From: Dyadobacter sp. CECT 9275
GTDB taxonomy: Bacteria > Bacteroidota > Bacteroidia > Cytophagales > Spirosomataceae
Assembly: GCF_907164905.1 (NCBI RefSeq)
Contig: NZ_CAJRAF010000004.1
Coordinates: 682,001 to 746,000, forward strand
DNA: 64,000 bases
Direction of reading: 5' to 3'
Shown: in pieces, positions 1 through 9,908 of the stretch
Layout: the number at the start of each line of letters is the position of its first letter
Numbering within the stretch: position 1 is the stretch's first letter
Program-made: the position numbers and the translations under genes
Notes under the pieces: generated by a model
Seen by the model: only the letters and a program-made list of their open reading frames with translations
Database searches by the model: none
Told to the model about the DNA's origin: nothing

Positions 1-1
1 G

Positions 2-124
2 GCTGGCTGGCTGCGTGAAGGCCAATATCGGGTGCGCGAAAATATCGACAGCAACCTGGTAGCAGCCAATGCGGTTGTGGCAAGTACAATCCTTAATTCT
101 GATGCTACTTTGACTAAAAGATAA
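2..124 (+). CDS. C-terminal end of a DUF1549/DUF1553 (planctomycete-type cytochrome c) protein, partial
   Basis: An open frame enters from the left edge and stops at TAA 122-124, giving the last 40 residues of a protein. Its end, with a VVASTILN stretch followed by LTKR, resembles the usual C-terminus of DUF1553 proteins (compare 'ARTLLNLDEFLTRE'-type ends). These proteins are very often encoded directly upstream of a DUF1501 gene, as here, where the next ATG follows after 3 bases. Family members are large secreted proteins with a c-type heme domain, DUF1549 and DUF1553, and their substrate is unknown. Only the tail is visible, so the call rests on this weak similarity plus the gene pairing. 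Confidence 0.6.
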   Translation, partial: AGWLREGQYRVRENIDSNLVAANAVVASTILNSDATLTKR

Positions 125-127
125 GTT

Positions 128-1642
128 ATGTCACACCATCACAACGACGAGTTCAGGCTCCATACACCCGAATTTGACAAACTGAACAAAAAACTGGACC
201 GGCGTAATTTTCTAACCAAAACTACCCTGGGTTTAGGTGCAGCGGCTATAGGCTCTTTACTGGGTGCAGAAAAACTCTTCGGTTCCAGCCCGAAGGCAGC
301 ATCCGAAAATCCTGCAAATTTTGAGCAGGAAATCCTTAAAGCCCTTCCGCATATCGCTCCCAAGGCTAAACGGGTTGTTTACCTGTTTATGAGCGGGGGG
401 CCTTCCCAATTTGAAACTTTTGATTATAAACCGAAACTGATCAGCCTTGCCGGCCAGAATCTCCCCGACTCTGTCAGGAAAGGACAGCGGCTTACGGGTA
501 TGAGCGCCAACCAGAGCGCCTTGCCTATGGTGCCATCGTTCTACAAATTCAATCAGTATGGCAAAAGCGGAACCTGGGTGAGTGAATTAATGCCACACAC
601 GGCCAAGGTAGTGGATGATCTTTGCGTGATCAAATCCATCAACTCAGAGGCTATCAACCATGATCCTGCTATCACTTTTCTACAAACCGGCAACCAACTT
701 CCGGGCAGGCCCTCTATCGGCTCATGGGTGAGTTACGGACTCGGTTCGGATAATCAGAATTTACCGGCTTTTATCGTTTTGGTATCCAAAAATGGCTCCA
801 AGGACCAGCCTTTGTACGCGAGGCTCTGGGGAAATGGCTTTTTACCTTCCAGGCATCAGGGTGTACAATTCAGATCGGGCAAAGATCCGGTTTTGTTCCT
901 GAACAATCCCGAAGGATATGACGGCGCCGACAGAAAGGAAATGCTGGAATATCTGGCCAGGCTGAACCAGTTACAGAATGAACCTTATGGTGATCCCGAA
1001 GTGGATACCCGCATTGCACAGTACGAAATGGCCTATCGCATGCAAACCTCCGTACCGGAAGTAATGGATACCAAAGATGAGCCTGACGAAGTTTTTGACC
1101 TTTACGGACCTGACAGCCGTGATTCGGGAACCTATGCAGCGAACTGCCTTCTGGCCAGGAAACTGCTGGAAAAAGATGTGAAATTTGTGCAATTGTATCA
1201 CCAGGGCTGGGATAATCACGGCAGCCTTCCCAAAGGCATAGCTCACCAATGCAAAACTACCGACCAGGCAACCGCGGCCCTGATCATGGACCTTAAAAGA
1301 AGGGGCATGCTGGACGACACCCTGGTGGTTTGGGGGGGAGAATTCGGCAGAACCGTTTATTCCCAGGGAAAACTTTCTGCGGACGATTACGGGCGGGACC
1401 ATCATCCACGCTGTTTCACCATGTGGATGGCAGGCGCCGGAGTGAAGCCAGGCATCAGCTATGGCGAAACGGATGATTTCAGCTATAATATTGTGAAAGA
1501 TCCGGTTCACGTTCACGACTTTCAGGCCACACTGATGCACTTGCTGGGCGTTGATCACGAACGGCTTACATATAAATTTCAGGGCAGGCGCTTCCGGCTT
1601 ACGGATGTTCATGGAAATATTGTTAAGGATATATTGACCTGA
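128..1642 (+). CDS. DUF1501 domain protein, Tat-exported, sulfatase-like fold
   Basis: A protein of 504 residues. Residues 25-29 are RRNFL, a twin-arginine motif, followed by a glycine/alanine-rich hydrophobic stretch (about 33-46), so it should be exported folded by the Tat system. The body carries DUF1501 hallmarks: MSGGPSQFETFD near residue 90, a central HQGWDNH segment, and WGGEFGRT plus DHHPRCFTMWMAG towards the C-terminus. The family belongs to the alkaline phosphatase/sulfatase superfamily, and the conserved Asp/His residues suggest metal binding. The reaction is not established. It begins 3 bases after the DUF1549/DUF1553 gene and is probably co-transcribed with it. The family pairing is common in Planctomycetes and Cytophagales. 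Confidence 0.9.
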   Translation: MSHHHNDEFRLHTPEFDKLNKKLDRRNFLTKTTLGLGAAAIGSLLGAEKLFGSSPKAASENPANFEQEILKALPHIAPKAKRVVYLFMSGGPSQFETFDYKPKLISLAGQNLPDSVRKGQRLTGMSANQSALPMVPSFYKFNQYGKSGTWVSELMPHTAKVVDDLCVIKSINSEAINHDPAITFLQTGNQLPGRPSIGSWVSYGLGSDNQNLPAFIVLVSKNGSKDQPLYARLWGNGFLPSRHQGVQFRSGKDPVLFLNNPEGYDGADRKEMLEYLARLNQLQNEPYGDPEVDTRIAQYEMAYRMQTSVPEVMDTKDEPDEVFDLYGPDSRDSGTYAANCLLARKLLEKDVKFVQLYHQGWDNHGSLPKGIAHQCKTTDQATAALIMDLKRRGMLDDTLVVWGGEFGRTVYSQGKLSADDYGRDHHPRCFTMWMAGAGVKPGISYGETDDFSYNIVKDPVHVHDFQATLMHLLGVDHERLTYKFQGRRFRLTDVHGNIVKDILT

Positions 1643-1741
1643 TCATCCATTAACCCAGGACAGGTCCCTGCCTTCTATGACATCATCAACAGCCTTTTTC
1701 AATTCCTTTATTTATCCGTCAAAATCAAGAAACTACCTCAT

Positions 1742-2755
1742 ATGAATACGCTGGTTTGCACCACTCCCGGACATTTTTCATACCAGGAAGCCCCACAACC
1801 CGAACCAATATCCGGACACACCATCCTCAAAATAAGGCGTATCGGAATTTGCGGTACAGACCTCCACGCTTTCGAGGGTACACAGCCCTTTTTCAACTAT
1901 CCCAGAATTTTAGGCCACGAGCTGGCGGGTGAGATCGTTGCATCCGATTCTGCTGAATTTTCAATTGGCGAGGCCGTCACCATTATACCTTACTTCCACT
2001 GCGGAAAATGCATTGCCTGCCGTTCGGGGAAAACCAATTGCTGTACAACGATGCAGGTTTCCGGTGTTCACGTTGACGGTGGTATGGTGGAATATCTCTC
2101 AGTACCCTCTCATGCACTGATACATGGCGACGGACTGAGCCTTGATGAACTGGCTTTGGTAGAACCACTGGCGATCGGAGCCCATGGTATTCGCCGTGGC
2201 AGTGTTCAGGAGGGCGAAACGGTATTGATTGTTGGGGCAGGGCCCATAGGACTCGGGGCGATGGAGTTTGCCCGGATCGCAGGCGCAAAAGTAATAGCGC
2301 TGGATATCAATGATACCCGTCTCACATTTTGCGGGGAAAAAATCGGAGTGGCGTATACCATCAATGGATTAACGGAAAATGTAACAGAAAAACTGTATGA
2401 TTATACCGATGGTGATATGCCAACGGTGATTGTGGATGCAACGGGTAACCTGCGTGCGATCAACACCGCTTTTGGATATCTGGCACATGGAGGCAGGTAT
2501 GTACTGGTGGGACTCCAAAAAGGAGAAATCAGTTTCAGTCACCCCGAATTTCATAAAAGAGAAGCCACATTAATGAGCAGCCGAAATGCAACAAGAGCTG
2601 ATTTTGAACATGTTATAAAATGCATGAAAGCCGGGTATATTGACCCTGCCGCCTATATCACTCACCGGGTTGATTTCGGACAGGTGAAGGACCACTTTGA
2701 GGACTGGCTCAATCCTGCAAACGGTGTGATCAAGGCCATGGTTTCGATAGACTGA
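1742..2755 (+). CDS. Zinc-dependent medium-chain alcohol/polyol dehydrogenase
   Basis: A protein of 337 residues with the full medium-chain dehydrogenase layout. Likely catalytic zinc ligands are C37 (GICGTD) and the H59-E60 pair (GHE), with E141 in the EPLA segment. The structural zinc site is C87, C90, C93 and C101. The Rossmann motif GAGPIG lies at 165-170 and is followed by D188 at the end of the second strand, which favours NAD over NADP. It is close to the sorbitol, threonine and L-galactonate dehydrogenase branch (LgoD/YjjN-like). The exact substrate cannot be read from sequence. Its place between a DUF1501 gene and a SusCD locus suggests oxidation of a sugar, polyol or sugar acid in the cytoplasm. 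Confidence 0.88.
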   Translation: MNTLVCTTPGHFSYQEAPQPEPISGHTILKIRRIGICGTDLHAFEGTQPFFNYPRILGHELAGEIVASDSAEFSIGEAVTIIPYFHCGKCIACRSGKTNCCTTMQVSGVHVDGGMVEYLSVPSHALIHGDGLSLDELALVEPLAIGAHGIRRGSVQEGETVLIVGAGPIGLGAMEFARIAGAKVIALDINDTRLTFCGEKIGVAYTINGLTENVTEKLYDYTDGDMPTVIVDATGNLRAINTAFGYLAHGGRYVLVGLQKGEISFSHPEFHKREATLMSSRNATRADFEHVIKCMKAGYIDPAAYITHRVDFGQVKDHFEDWLNPANGVIKAMVSID

Positions 2756-3092
2756 CTATACCACAAGCCAGCATATCTTCTAACTTCGTCCTCACCTGAA
2801 AGACAACGAATCTTGTTATACCCTACCCTGTCTTATTTCGGGTAGAATGAAGCCCCTTTTATATTCATTCCGCTTTTCGGCAAATAAATGAGTGGGCCCC
2901 TGCCAGACTGATACTAATTTTCGTATTTATGAAAGTATTTTTCAAACGTTTGCATTTCTGAAAATTTGCCGTGTTTATAGATTTGTTTTTTTCTATTTTT
3001 GAACATCCTATAAGGAGTCACAGATATCTCCTCAGAACTGCATATAAACAAAGCGTATGATATTACTTTGCTAAAAGGTAAGCATCCCTGTT
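2756..3092. other. 337-base intergenic region upstream of the sigma factor gene
   Basis: No coding frame is credible here. The stretch is AT-rich towards its 3' end. Two matches to the Bacteroidota -7 element TAnnTTTG lie at 2978-2985 (TAGATTTG) and 2994-3001 (TATTTTTG). Neither has a TTG/TTTG -33 element at the usual spacing of about 19-21: the nearest TTTG for each is 25 bases upstream. Transcription of the sigma/anti-sigma pair probably begins here, but the exact promoter is uncertain. Confidence 0.4.
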
Positions 3093-3686
3093 ATGTATCC
3101 GAACAACCCTGATGTTGAGGAAAATGCCCTTTTATCAGATTTGATGAAAGGAAACAAAGAGGCATTTACGGTGCTTTATAACAAGTACAGTGCCCGGTTA
3201 TATACGAATATCCGGCGACTGGTAAAATGTGATGAAACTTCAAAGGAGATTTTACAAGATCTGTTTTTAAAGATATGGGAGGCGCGTGAACAAATTGATC
3301 CTTCCCGGTCGTTCAAATCCTATTTGTTTAAAATCGCCGAAAACCTCGTTTACGATCATTTTCGCAAAGCTGCCAGAGACAAAAAACTTGGCGACTACCT
3401 GATTTCTTCTTCGGCCCTATTTTACAGCCATTCTGAAGAAACCGTGATCTACGATGAAAGTCTTCATTTTATCCGTAAGGCCATAGATCTTCTCCCACCC
3501 GCCCGGAAGCAAATCTATACTTTATGCAAAATGGAGGGAAAAAGTTACGAAGAAATTGCCTCGCTGCTCCGCATTTCCACCTCCACCGTCAGTGATCATA
3601 TGGTGAAAGCCAACCGTGCCATCAAGAAGTATCTCCAGCTGCACGCAGATTTGGTCATTTCATTTCTGCTGGTATCCATACTTTGA
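3093..3686 (+). CDS. RNA polymerase ECF sigma factor (Bacteroidota sigma-70 type)
   Basis: A protein of 197 residues. Region 2 lies at about residues 20-66 (NKEAFTVLYNKYSARLY through LQDLFLKIWEAR). Region 4 is at about 133-181 (LPPARKQIYTLCKMEGKSYEEIA, then the STSTVSDHM recognition helix). It ends with a hydrophobic tail (VISFLLVSIL), which is common in Bacteroidota sigma factors of this group. Downstream are a FecR-type anti-sigma and a SusC with an STN domain. This is the standard cell-surface signalling trio in which ligand binding at the outer membrane releases the sigma factor to transcribe the transport operon. Confidence 0.93.
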   Translation: MYPNNPDVEENALLSDLMKGNKEAFTVLYNKYSARLYTNIRRLVKCDETSKEILQDLFLKIWEAREQIDPSRSFKSYLFKIAENLVYDHFRKAARDKKLGDYLISSSALFYSHSEETVIYDESLHFIRKAIDLLPPARKQIYTLCKMEGKSYEEIASLLRISTSTVSDHMVKANRAIKKYLQLHADLVISFLLVSIL

Positions 3687-3823
3687 CCCTCAGGTCCATT
3701 TCCCTCTTCCCCATTACACTTTAATAATCCACTTTCTCTATTTTTTTTCATCAGGAGCAGAGGATAATATTCTGGCATGCGTATTAAACATAAAAGATTG
3801 TCCGGTCAGAAATAAAAAAGGCA

Positions 3824-4873
3824 GTGGAAAATAACGAAAGCATCAAAATACTCTTCGAAAAATATCTGGCGGATGCATGCTCTCTGGCGGAAGTACGTCT
3901 TTTACTGGATCATTTTAATAAAACCGAGGAGGAGGAATCTCTGCGTGAGCTGATCAGGCAGCAGCTGGCTGCACCTGTGGTGCAGAATACAGAAACGGAC
4001 AGGGCGGTGGACGCGGTTCGCGACGCATTAATGAAAAAAATTATTTCAAAAAAAGAGACACCCCTCCCCCGTTCAAAGCCACTTACTTTTCAGCAATGGA
4101 CGCGTATGGCGGCCATTTGGTTTTTATTAATACTCAGCGCAGGAACCGTTTTTTACTTTTACAGGAACCCATCGGAAATGTTTTCGAGTACGGGGGGAAA
4201 GGATACACACGTTCAGATGATATCTGTAAGCACACAGAAGGGTGAGAGAAAAGAAGTTGTCTTAGAAGATGGATCTGTCATTTGGCTGAATGCAGTCAGC
4301 AGGCTTACGTATCCGGAAAAATTCGGAAAAGATGTACGGGAAGTTAACCTGGCAGGTGAGGCTTATTTTGAAGTTTCCCATGACAATGAAAGGCCATTTT
4401 TTATTCTATCCGGAAAAATCAGGACCAAGGTACTGGGAACAAGTTTCGATATTAAAGCATATAGCGAAGATAAAACCATTTCTGTTGCCGTATTAACCGG
4501 AAAAGTTCAGGTAAGTAATTCCGAATCCAAAGATCCGGTGTTGCTTATCCCTGACCAACGGGTGCTATTCGACAAGACCAAAGGTAACTTCCTGAAAGAA
4601 ACCCAAATACAAGCAAGTAGCCTGATTACCTGGCGGGAAGGAAAGATGCAGTTCAGGAATGTAGTACTTGGAGAAGTAATTACATCCTTGAAAAGGAATT
4701 ACGATACAGATATCACCTGCAATCCTGCTCTCATGAACTGCCCCGTTTACGCTGATTTTGAAGCCGGCACCCCTGTTGCAAAGGTGCTGGAGATGTTATC
4801 GGTTTCCGTTGGCGGTAGCCTGGCAAACCTCGAAGGGTCCAGGTATTATCTGGATGGGAAAGGTTGCCCATAA
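3824..4873 (+). CDS. FecR-family anti-sigma factor, inner membrane
   Basis: A protein of 349 residues starting at GTG 3824, because no upstream ATG lies in frame close by. The cytoplasmic N-terminal part (1-90) should bind the sigma factor. A single membrane segment is at about 92-112 (MAAIWFLLILSAGTVFYFY). The periplasmic FecR domain follows at about 135-230, with the typical LEDGSVIWLNAVSRLTYPE and GEAYFEV stretches. A C-terminal DUF4974 domain at about 275-335 is expected to contact the STN domain of the SusC encoded next. It is separated from the sigma gene by 137 bases and from SusC by 208 bases that contain a strong hairpin. Confidence 0.93.
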   Translation: MENNESIKILFEKYLADACSLAEVRLLLDHFNKTEEEESLRELIRQQLAAPVVQNTETDRAVDAVRDALMKKIISKKETPLPRSKPLTFQQWTRMAAIWFLLILSAGTVFYFYRNPSEMFSSTGGKDTHVQMISVSTQKGERKEVVLEDGSVIWLNAVSRLTYPEKFGKDVREVNLAGEAYFEVSHDNERPFFILSGKIRTKVLGTSFDIKAYSEDKTISVAVLTGKVQVSNSESKDPVLLIPDQRVLFDKTKGNFLKETQIQASSLITWREGKMQFRNVVLGEVITSLKRNYDTDITCNPALMNCPVYADFEAGTPVAKVLEMLSVSVGGSLANLEGSRYYLDGKGCP

Positions 4874-4956
4874 ATTCAAATATGTGTCATCAATATGAAA
4901 CATTAACATTATACCTAAACCCAATGCCTATGACAACATCCCGTCGAAAACAAAAA

Positions 4957-4978
4957 TCCCCGGAATGAATCCCGGGGA
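4957..4978. terminator. GC-rich hairpin between anti-sigma and SusC genes
   Basis: TCCCCGG (4957-4963) pairs perfectly with CCGGGGA (4972-4978) across an 8-base loop. The + transcript has no U-run after the stem. The A-run before it would make a U-run only on the - strand. On the + strand it is more likely an attenuator, a processing site or a 3'-end stabiliser separating the regulators from susC than a full terminator. Confidence 0.45.
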
Positions 4979-5081
4979 AACATTAAAATGAAAAGTCACA
5001 AAAAATGTCTACGAACCGCAGCCTTCGAACTCTAACGGACGTAAACAAACAATTTCTTTAACACTTTAATCTTTCAAAATT

Positions 5082-8000
5082 ATGGAAAAATCTCTCCCAA
5101 GGGGTGAAGTAGTTCATTATATTTTAATGACAATGAAATACAGCGCTTTTCTGTTCATGCTTATCTGCTCGGTGTGCTCACTGGCCACAGCAGCAGAAAC
5201 TTATGGCCAAAAATTAAACAAACCGGTCACCCTCCGTCTGAAGAATGTCACATTGAACAAAGCTCTGGACGAAATCTCTGAAATTGCCGATGTCAGGTTT
5301 GTTTTTGTAGGTGATGTGCCCGAAAACCCGAAAATAAATCTGAAAGTAACCAGGGAAAAACTAAGTACAGTACTGTCCAAACTGCTCGATACTTACGCCC
5401 TGACTTATATTCAGATGGAAAATAACATTGTCATCAGGAAAGCCATTCACCAGAACCAAGCCCTTCCGGCAAAGGAAATACTTGCCCTGCCCTATCAACT
5501 GCGTATAACCGGTAAGGTTACGGATGAACGCGGTGACCCTCTTCCCGGTGTAAATATCATTATAAAAGGAACCACGCAGGGTACCAATACTGACGGCACA
5601 GGCGCTTATCAGGTATCGGTGCCGGAGCAGTCTGCGGTTCTGATATTCAGTTTTGTGGGATATGAAACGCAGGAGCGTACGGTGGGCAACGCCTCTGAAA
5701 TAAATGTATCACTGAAAGCAGACATCAAAGCGCTCAATGAAGTAGTAGTTGTAGGATACTCTTCTAAACAACTTTCACAGTTATCAAGCTCGGTATCTGT
5801 TGTATCAGGTAAGAAACTGAATGATGTTACGTCCAATAATGTCACAGACCTCCTTCAAGGTAAAGCAGCAGGGGTAGTGATTTCCAATGCTTCGGGTGAT
5901 CCTAATGCTACCCCGAATATTGTCATCCGGGGTTCCAGCTCCATTTCGGCAGGATCAGACCCGCTTTATGTCGTCGATGGTATCATCGGAGGAAATGCAA
6001 ATCCCACAGATATTGAATCCGTAACGATATTAAAAGACGCTGCTGCAACCGGCCTGTATGGCGCACGAGCCGCAAACGGTGTAGTCATCATTACCACAAA
6101 ATCCGGAAAAGCTGGTAAAACACAGATTAGTGTTTCCTCAACGGTAGGTATAAATTCCGCTACGAATAGCAACTTCAGGGTCATGAACTCCCAACAGTTG
6201 TATGATTACGAAAAAAGCTTTTATCCGGCGCAGCGTTTTGACACTGAAATTCCCGCAAGCGTTCTTTCCCAAAATACCAACTGGCAGGATCTGGCCTTCA
6301 GAAACGGACTGACCCAGAATCATGTAATATCGATCTCCGGCGGTTCTGATAAAACGAGATTTTATGTATCCGGAAATTATTACAAGGAAGATGGCACCCT
6401 GAAATTCAATTCCAACGAGCGTTATAATTTCAGGACCAACATCAGTCATAAAATCAATGAAAAACTAAGACTGAATGTGAAGTTTAATACACGTATGAGC
6501 GATCAGAGAAGCGAACCATCCGGCCTGGACGGCGCACTTTATGGCGCTTACAACAACATGCCCTGGGATAATCCCTATAATGCCGACGGCTCCGTAAAAC
6601 GTGGTACTGAGGGCGGATGGTATGGTCGCGAACAGGAAAACTTTTTACATGGCTGGCAATACAATCAGAACGGAACCAAGGGTACGGGCTATGACGGGGA
6701 CATCAACCTCGATTATTCCATTTTACCCAACCTCACCTTTTATACCTATAACCGTGTCAGCCTCAATAACAGCAAAACTGAAATATATTACGATGTGAGA
6801 TCCAAGGCAGGAAAAGGCAACGGCAGGCTTGACAACCGCTTTAATAACAGCCGGTCGCTCATCACGTCCAACAGGCTTGTGTATGACAAAACCATTGGCA
6901 GGCATACGCTGAGCGCACTGGCAGTCGCCGAAGCCGAGAAAAATTATACCGAATTCAATACCGTACTGGGTGAAGGTCTGGCACCCGGCCTGCATGTCAT
7001 GAGTGCTGCTTCCCGTATTCTGAGTGCAACCGGCGGCATCAGCGAAAATGCTTTCAGCAAGGGACTGGTACAGCTGGATTACAATTACGACAACCGATAT
7101 TTTGCCGTTGGATCTTTTATTAATGAAGCTTCTTCCCGTTTTGGAGCCAACAACCGGTCGGCTAACTTTTATACCCTCGGCGGCTCCTGGATATTGAGTA
7201 ATGAAAGTTTCATGAAAGAACAAACGACCTTTAACTTTCTGAAAATCAGAGCCAGTTACGGACTTACGGGTAACGCAAATATTCCCAATTACCAATCCAT
7301 GGGTTTGTATAGCTATTCGGTGCAGTACGCAGGAAATTCGGGGTCCTTTCCCCTGCAAATGCCCAATGATAACCTGACCTGGGAGAAGGCCAGAACAGTA
7401 AATTTGGGGCTGGATCTCACGGTATTCAAACGAATTTCGTTTACTGCCGATGTCTACAACAAAACCACCAAAGGGCTTTTACTGAATGTAGAAATGCCAT
7501 ATACCAGCGGGTTTTCATCAGTTATACAAAATGTTGGCTCTGTTCAGAACAAAGGACTTGAACTTAACCTGAACACCGAAAACCTCGTAGGCCCTTTGAA
7601 ATGGGAAACCAATTTCAACATCGCTTTCAACCGCAGCAAGGTACTCCGCCTGAGCGAGGGGAAAGATATCCGTAGCGGTAACCTGATCATCAGTGTGGGG
7701 CAGGACCTATATACCTGGAATATGCGAAAATGGGCAGGCGTTGATCCGCAAACCGGCGATCCTTTATGGGAAAAAATAAGTACCGATACGGGCAGTCCGA
7801 TTGTTACTACAACCAATTCCTACAATCAGGCAACGCAACAAAATACGGGATCCGCTTCTCCGGATTTTACAGGCGGAATCTCCAATACGCTTACTTTTAA
7901 GGGCTTTACATTTTTCGCTTTCCTCAATTTTGTCAGTGGTAACAAAATTTACAACAACTCCAGAACCTTATTTGATTCTGACGGAAGTTATTATACCTAC

Positions 8001-8360
8001 AACAGCATGGTACTTGCCGACGGATGGAGCCGGTGGGAAAAACCAGGAGACATAGCCACACATCCGAAGCCTGTGTTCGGTGGAAATAAAGATTCACACA
8101 GGGTCTCATCGCGGTTTCTGGAAGATGGGAGTTACCTCCGTCTGCGAAATATCTCCTTATCATATGAGTTGCCGGCAAGTGTGTTAAAAGGTGTAAAAAT
8201 CGCGAACGCCAGGATTTTTGTCAGTGCCGATAACCTTTGGACGGCTACCAGGTTTTCGGGAATGGATCCGGAAGTGGTACTTGGCCCTGGTGGCGGTACC
8301 TCAAGTATCAAATATCCGATCAGCAAAAAACTGCTGTTTGGGATCAGCCTGGGATTATGA
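5082..8360 (+). CDS. SusC/RagA TonB-linked outer-membrane transporter with STN signalling domain
   Basis: A protein of 1092 residues. The signal peptide ends near residue 36 (ATAAETYG). The STN (secretin/TonB N-terminal) domain at about 45-125 links it to the FecR/sigma pair just upstream. Next come a carboxypeptidase-regulatory-like domain (about 145-220, ITGKVTDERGDPLPG), a plug domain (LQGKAAGVVI, VIRGSSSISAGSDPLYVVDG, GLYGARAANGVVIITTKSG) and a long beta-barrel with a C-terminal aromatic-rich strand. It is the energy-dependent importer of the locus and probably also its ligand sensor. SusD follows 39 bases downstream. The ligand cannot be inferred from sequence, though the downstream enzymes point to a glycoside. 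Confidence 0.95.
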   Translation: MEKSLPRGEVVHYILMTMKYSAFLFMLICSVCSLATAAETYGQKLNKPVTLRLKNVTLNKALDEISEIADVRFVFVGDVPENPKINLKVTREKLSTVLSKLLDTYALTYIQMENNIVIRKAIHQNQALPAKEILALPYQLRITGKVTDERGDPLPGVNIIIKGTTQGTNTDGTGAYQVSVPEQSAVLIFSFVGYETQERTVGNASEINVSLKADIKALNEVVVVGYSSKQLSQLSSSVSVVSGKKLNDVTSNNVTDLLQGKAAGVVISNASGDPNATPNIVIRGSSSISAGSDPLYVVDGIIGGNANPTDIESVTILKDAAATGLYGARAANGVVIITTKSGKAGKTQISVSSTVGINSATNSNFRVMNSQQLYDYEKSFYPAQRFDTEIPASVLSQNTNWQDLAFRNGLTQNHVISISGGSDKTRFYVSGNYYKEDGTLKFNSNERYNFRTNISHKINEKLRLNVKFNTRMSDQRSEPSGLDGALYGAYNNMPWDNPYNADGSVKRGTEGGWYGREQENFLHGWQYNQNGTKGTGYDGDINLDYSILPNLTFYTYNRVSLNNSKTEIYYDVRSKAGKGNGRLDNRFNNSRSLITSNRLVYDKTIGRHTLSALAVAEAEKNYTEFNTVLGEGLAPGLHVMSAASRILSATGGISENAFSKGLVQLDYNYDNRYFAVGSFINEASSRFGANNRSANFYTLGGSWILSNESFMKEQTTFNFLKIRASYGLTGNANIPNYQSMGLYSYSVQYAGNSGSFPLQMPNDNLTWEKARTVNLGLDLTVFKRISFTADVYNKTTKGLLLNVEMPYTSGFSSVIQNVGSVQNKGLELNLNTENLVGPLKWETNFNIAFNRSKVLRLSEGKDIRSGNLIISVGQDLYTWNMRKWAGVDPQTGDPLWEKISTDTGSPIVTTTNSYNQATQQNTGSASPDFTGGISNTLTFKGFTFFAFLNFVSGNKIYNNSRTLFDSDGSYYTYNSMVLADGWSRWEKPGDIATHPKPVFGGNKDSHRVSSRFLEDGSYLRLRNISLSYELPASVLKGVKIANARIFVSADNLWTATRFSGMDPEVVLGPGGGTSSIKYPISKKLLFGISLGL

Positions 8361-8399
8361 TAAAATCTTTTCATTTAAAACTTTCAAATCAGCTATATA

Positions 8400-9857
8400 A
8401 TGAAAGCGATCAATACTAAAATATTCCTGATCCTGACCGTATTGGTGTTCTCAACCATGTCGTGCGACCAGGACCTTAAACCTTACGACAGTCTGCCTGC
8501 TTCTGCTGCTCTTGCCACGCCAGCAGACATCCAGATTGCTACTTACGGGACCTACTCTACCCTTGTGAATGAGTTTTACACCAGGCACCTGCACGCACTG
8601 AATGAATGGCCCGGCGATAACATTGTCCAGAGCGGAGCCGACGGTGATCAGGCGTCATTGGCGGCATCTTATCTGCATATTCCGGGGATGACGCCCACCC
8701 GGGATTTCTGGCTGCAATCTTACAAACTGATCTATTCTGCCAACCTCATCATAGAAAGGATCAAGGACGGAGAATCGCCCGAGCTGGATCAGCTGAAAGG
8801 TGAAAATCTTTATCTGAGAGCCATGGGGCACTTTAATCTGGTGAGGCTTTTTGGCAGGCCTTATCCGCAGGGACAAGGAAATAACCCAGGCATACCGATC
8901 AGGAAAAGCGCAGTTACCGACGATCTTCCGGCTCGCAATACGGTGAAGGAAGTTTATGATTTTGTGATAGCAGATCTGCAGAAATCAGCCGAGCTTATGC
9001 ATGAGGATAAAAATTCAAATTTTGCATCCAGAGAAGTAGCCTATGCCTTGCTTTCCAGGGTATACCTCTACAAGGAAGACAATGCAAACGCAATCATCTA
9101 CGCCGATAAAGTGATCAACTCCAAACGTTACGAACTTGCCGGCACGGAGACCTATAAAAAGTCGCCAACCTTGGTTCCGGAGAGCAATCCTGAAACGATT
9201 TTTAACATCCGCCATACCATTGCCGACAATAAGGATAAAAACGCAATAGGTTCTCTTTTATATAATGACCCGGAAACCTTGTCTACCGGCTGGGGCGAAT
9301 ATTATGCATCCCAAAACTTTAAAGACCTGCTCGACGAACATCCCGAGGACGCACGGCATGCATTTATCACCATCCATATGATCAATGGCGTTCTGCAATA
9401 CCGCGGTACCTCCCCGCAGTACTTTATCAATAAATTCAACTGGCAGGAAGGCATTGCCAACCTGAGTTCGCCGGTATACTTACGGCTGGCCGAAATGTAT
9501 CTGAACCGGGCCGAAGCGAATGCAAAACTTGGAAATGCACAATTGGCAATTGACGATGTAAATCTGATCAGGAAAAGGGCCAATCTTTCCGGGGCAGCCC
9601 TTTACACCGTTTCCGACCTCAAGGGCAGGGGCAGTATCCTGAACGTAGTACTTGAGGAGCGTCGCCTCGAACTTGCCTATGAAGGACACCGCCCCGGTGA
9701 TTTGTTCCGCAACAATCTGCCTTTGGTAAGAGCTTATCCGGGCATGCACGGCACAGATAATTTTCATTTTAGAGTAGAACCCACTGATCCGCGGGTTGTA
9801 TTTTATATTCCTGAACGTGAAATGAATATCAACCCTAATCTCACTCAGAACCCGTAA
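8400..9857 (+). CDS. SusD/RagB family nutrient-binding lipoprotein
   Basis: A protein of 485 residues with a lipoprotein signal ending at C22 (STMSC). It shows the SusD fold: TPR-like helices early (FWLQSYKLIYSANLIIERI, LYLRAMGHFNLVRLFG), then the late SusD signature (YLRLAEMYLNRAEANAKLG, NLIRKRANLSGA and LEERRLELAYEGHRPGDLFR). It sits on the cell surface as the lid of the SusC channel. The gene lies 39 bases after susC and is surely in the same operon. The next gene's longest frame begins immediately after its stop. Confidence 0.95.
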   Translation: MKAINTKIFLILTVLVFSTMSCDQDLKPYDSLPASAALATPADIQIATYGTYSTLVNEFYTRHLHALNEWPGDNIVQSGADGDQASLAASYLHIPGMTPTRDFWLQSYKLIYSANLIIERIKDGESPELDQLKGENLYLRAMGHFNLVRLFGRPYPQGQGNNPGIPIRKSAVTDDLPARNTVKEVYDFVIADLQKSAELMHEDKNSNFASREVAYALLSRVYLYKEDNANAIIYADKVINSKRYELAGTETYKKSPTLVPESNPETIFNIRHTIADNKDKNAIGSLLYNDPETLSTGWGEYYASQNFKDLLDEHPEDARHAFITIHMINGVLQYRGTSPQYFINKFNWQEGIANLSSPVYLRLAEMYLNRAEANAKLGNAQLAIDDVNLIRKRANLSGAALYTVSDLKGRGSILNVVLEERRLELAYEGHRPGDLFRNNLPLVRAYPGMHGTDNFHFRVEPTDPRVVFYIPEREMNINPNLTQNP

Positions 9858-9908
9858 TTGAATTTTATAAAATGCTTAACCTATTTTATTCACCAGTACA
9901 GCATAAAA

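Noticed and set aside
971..1612. 213-codon open frame on - inside the DUF1501 gene
   Set aside because: It is a complementary-strand shadow: no family motif, odd Cys/His content and complete overlap with a well-supported gene.
6723..7358. 211-codon open frame on - inside the first SusC gene
   Set aside because: Composition does not look like a protein and the + strand frame is an unambiguous SusC barrel.
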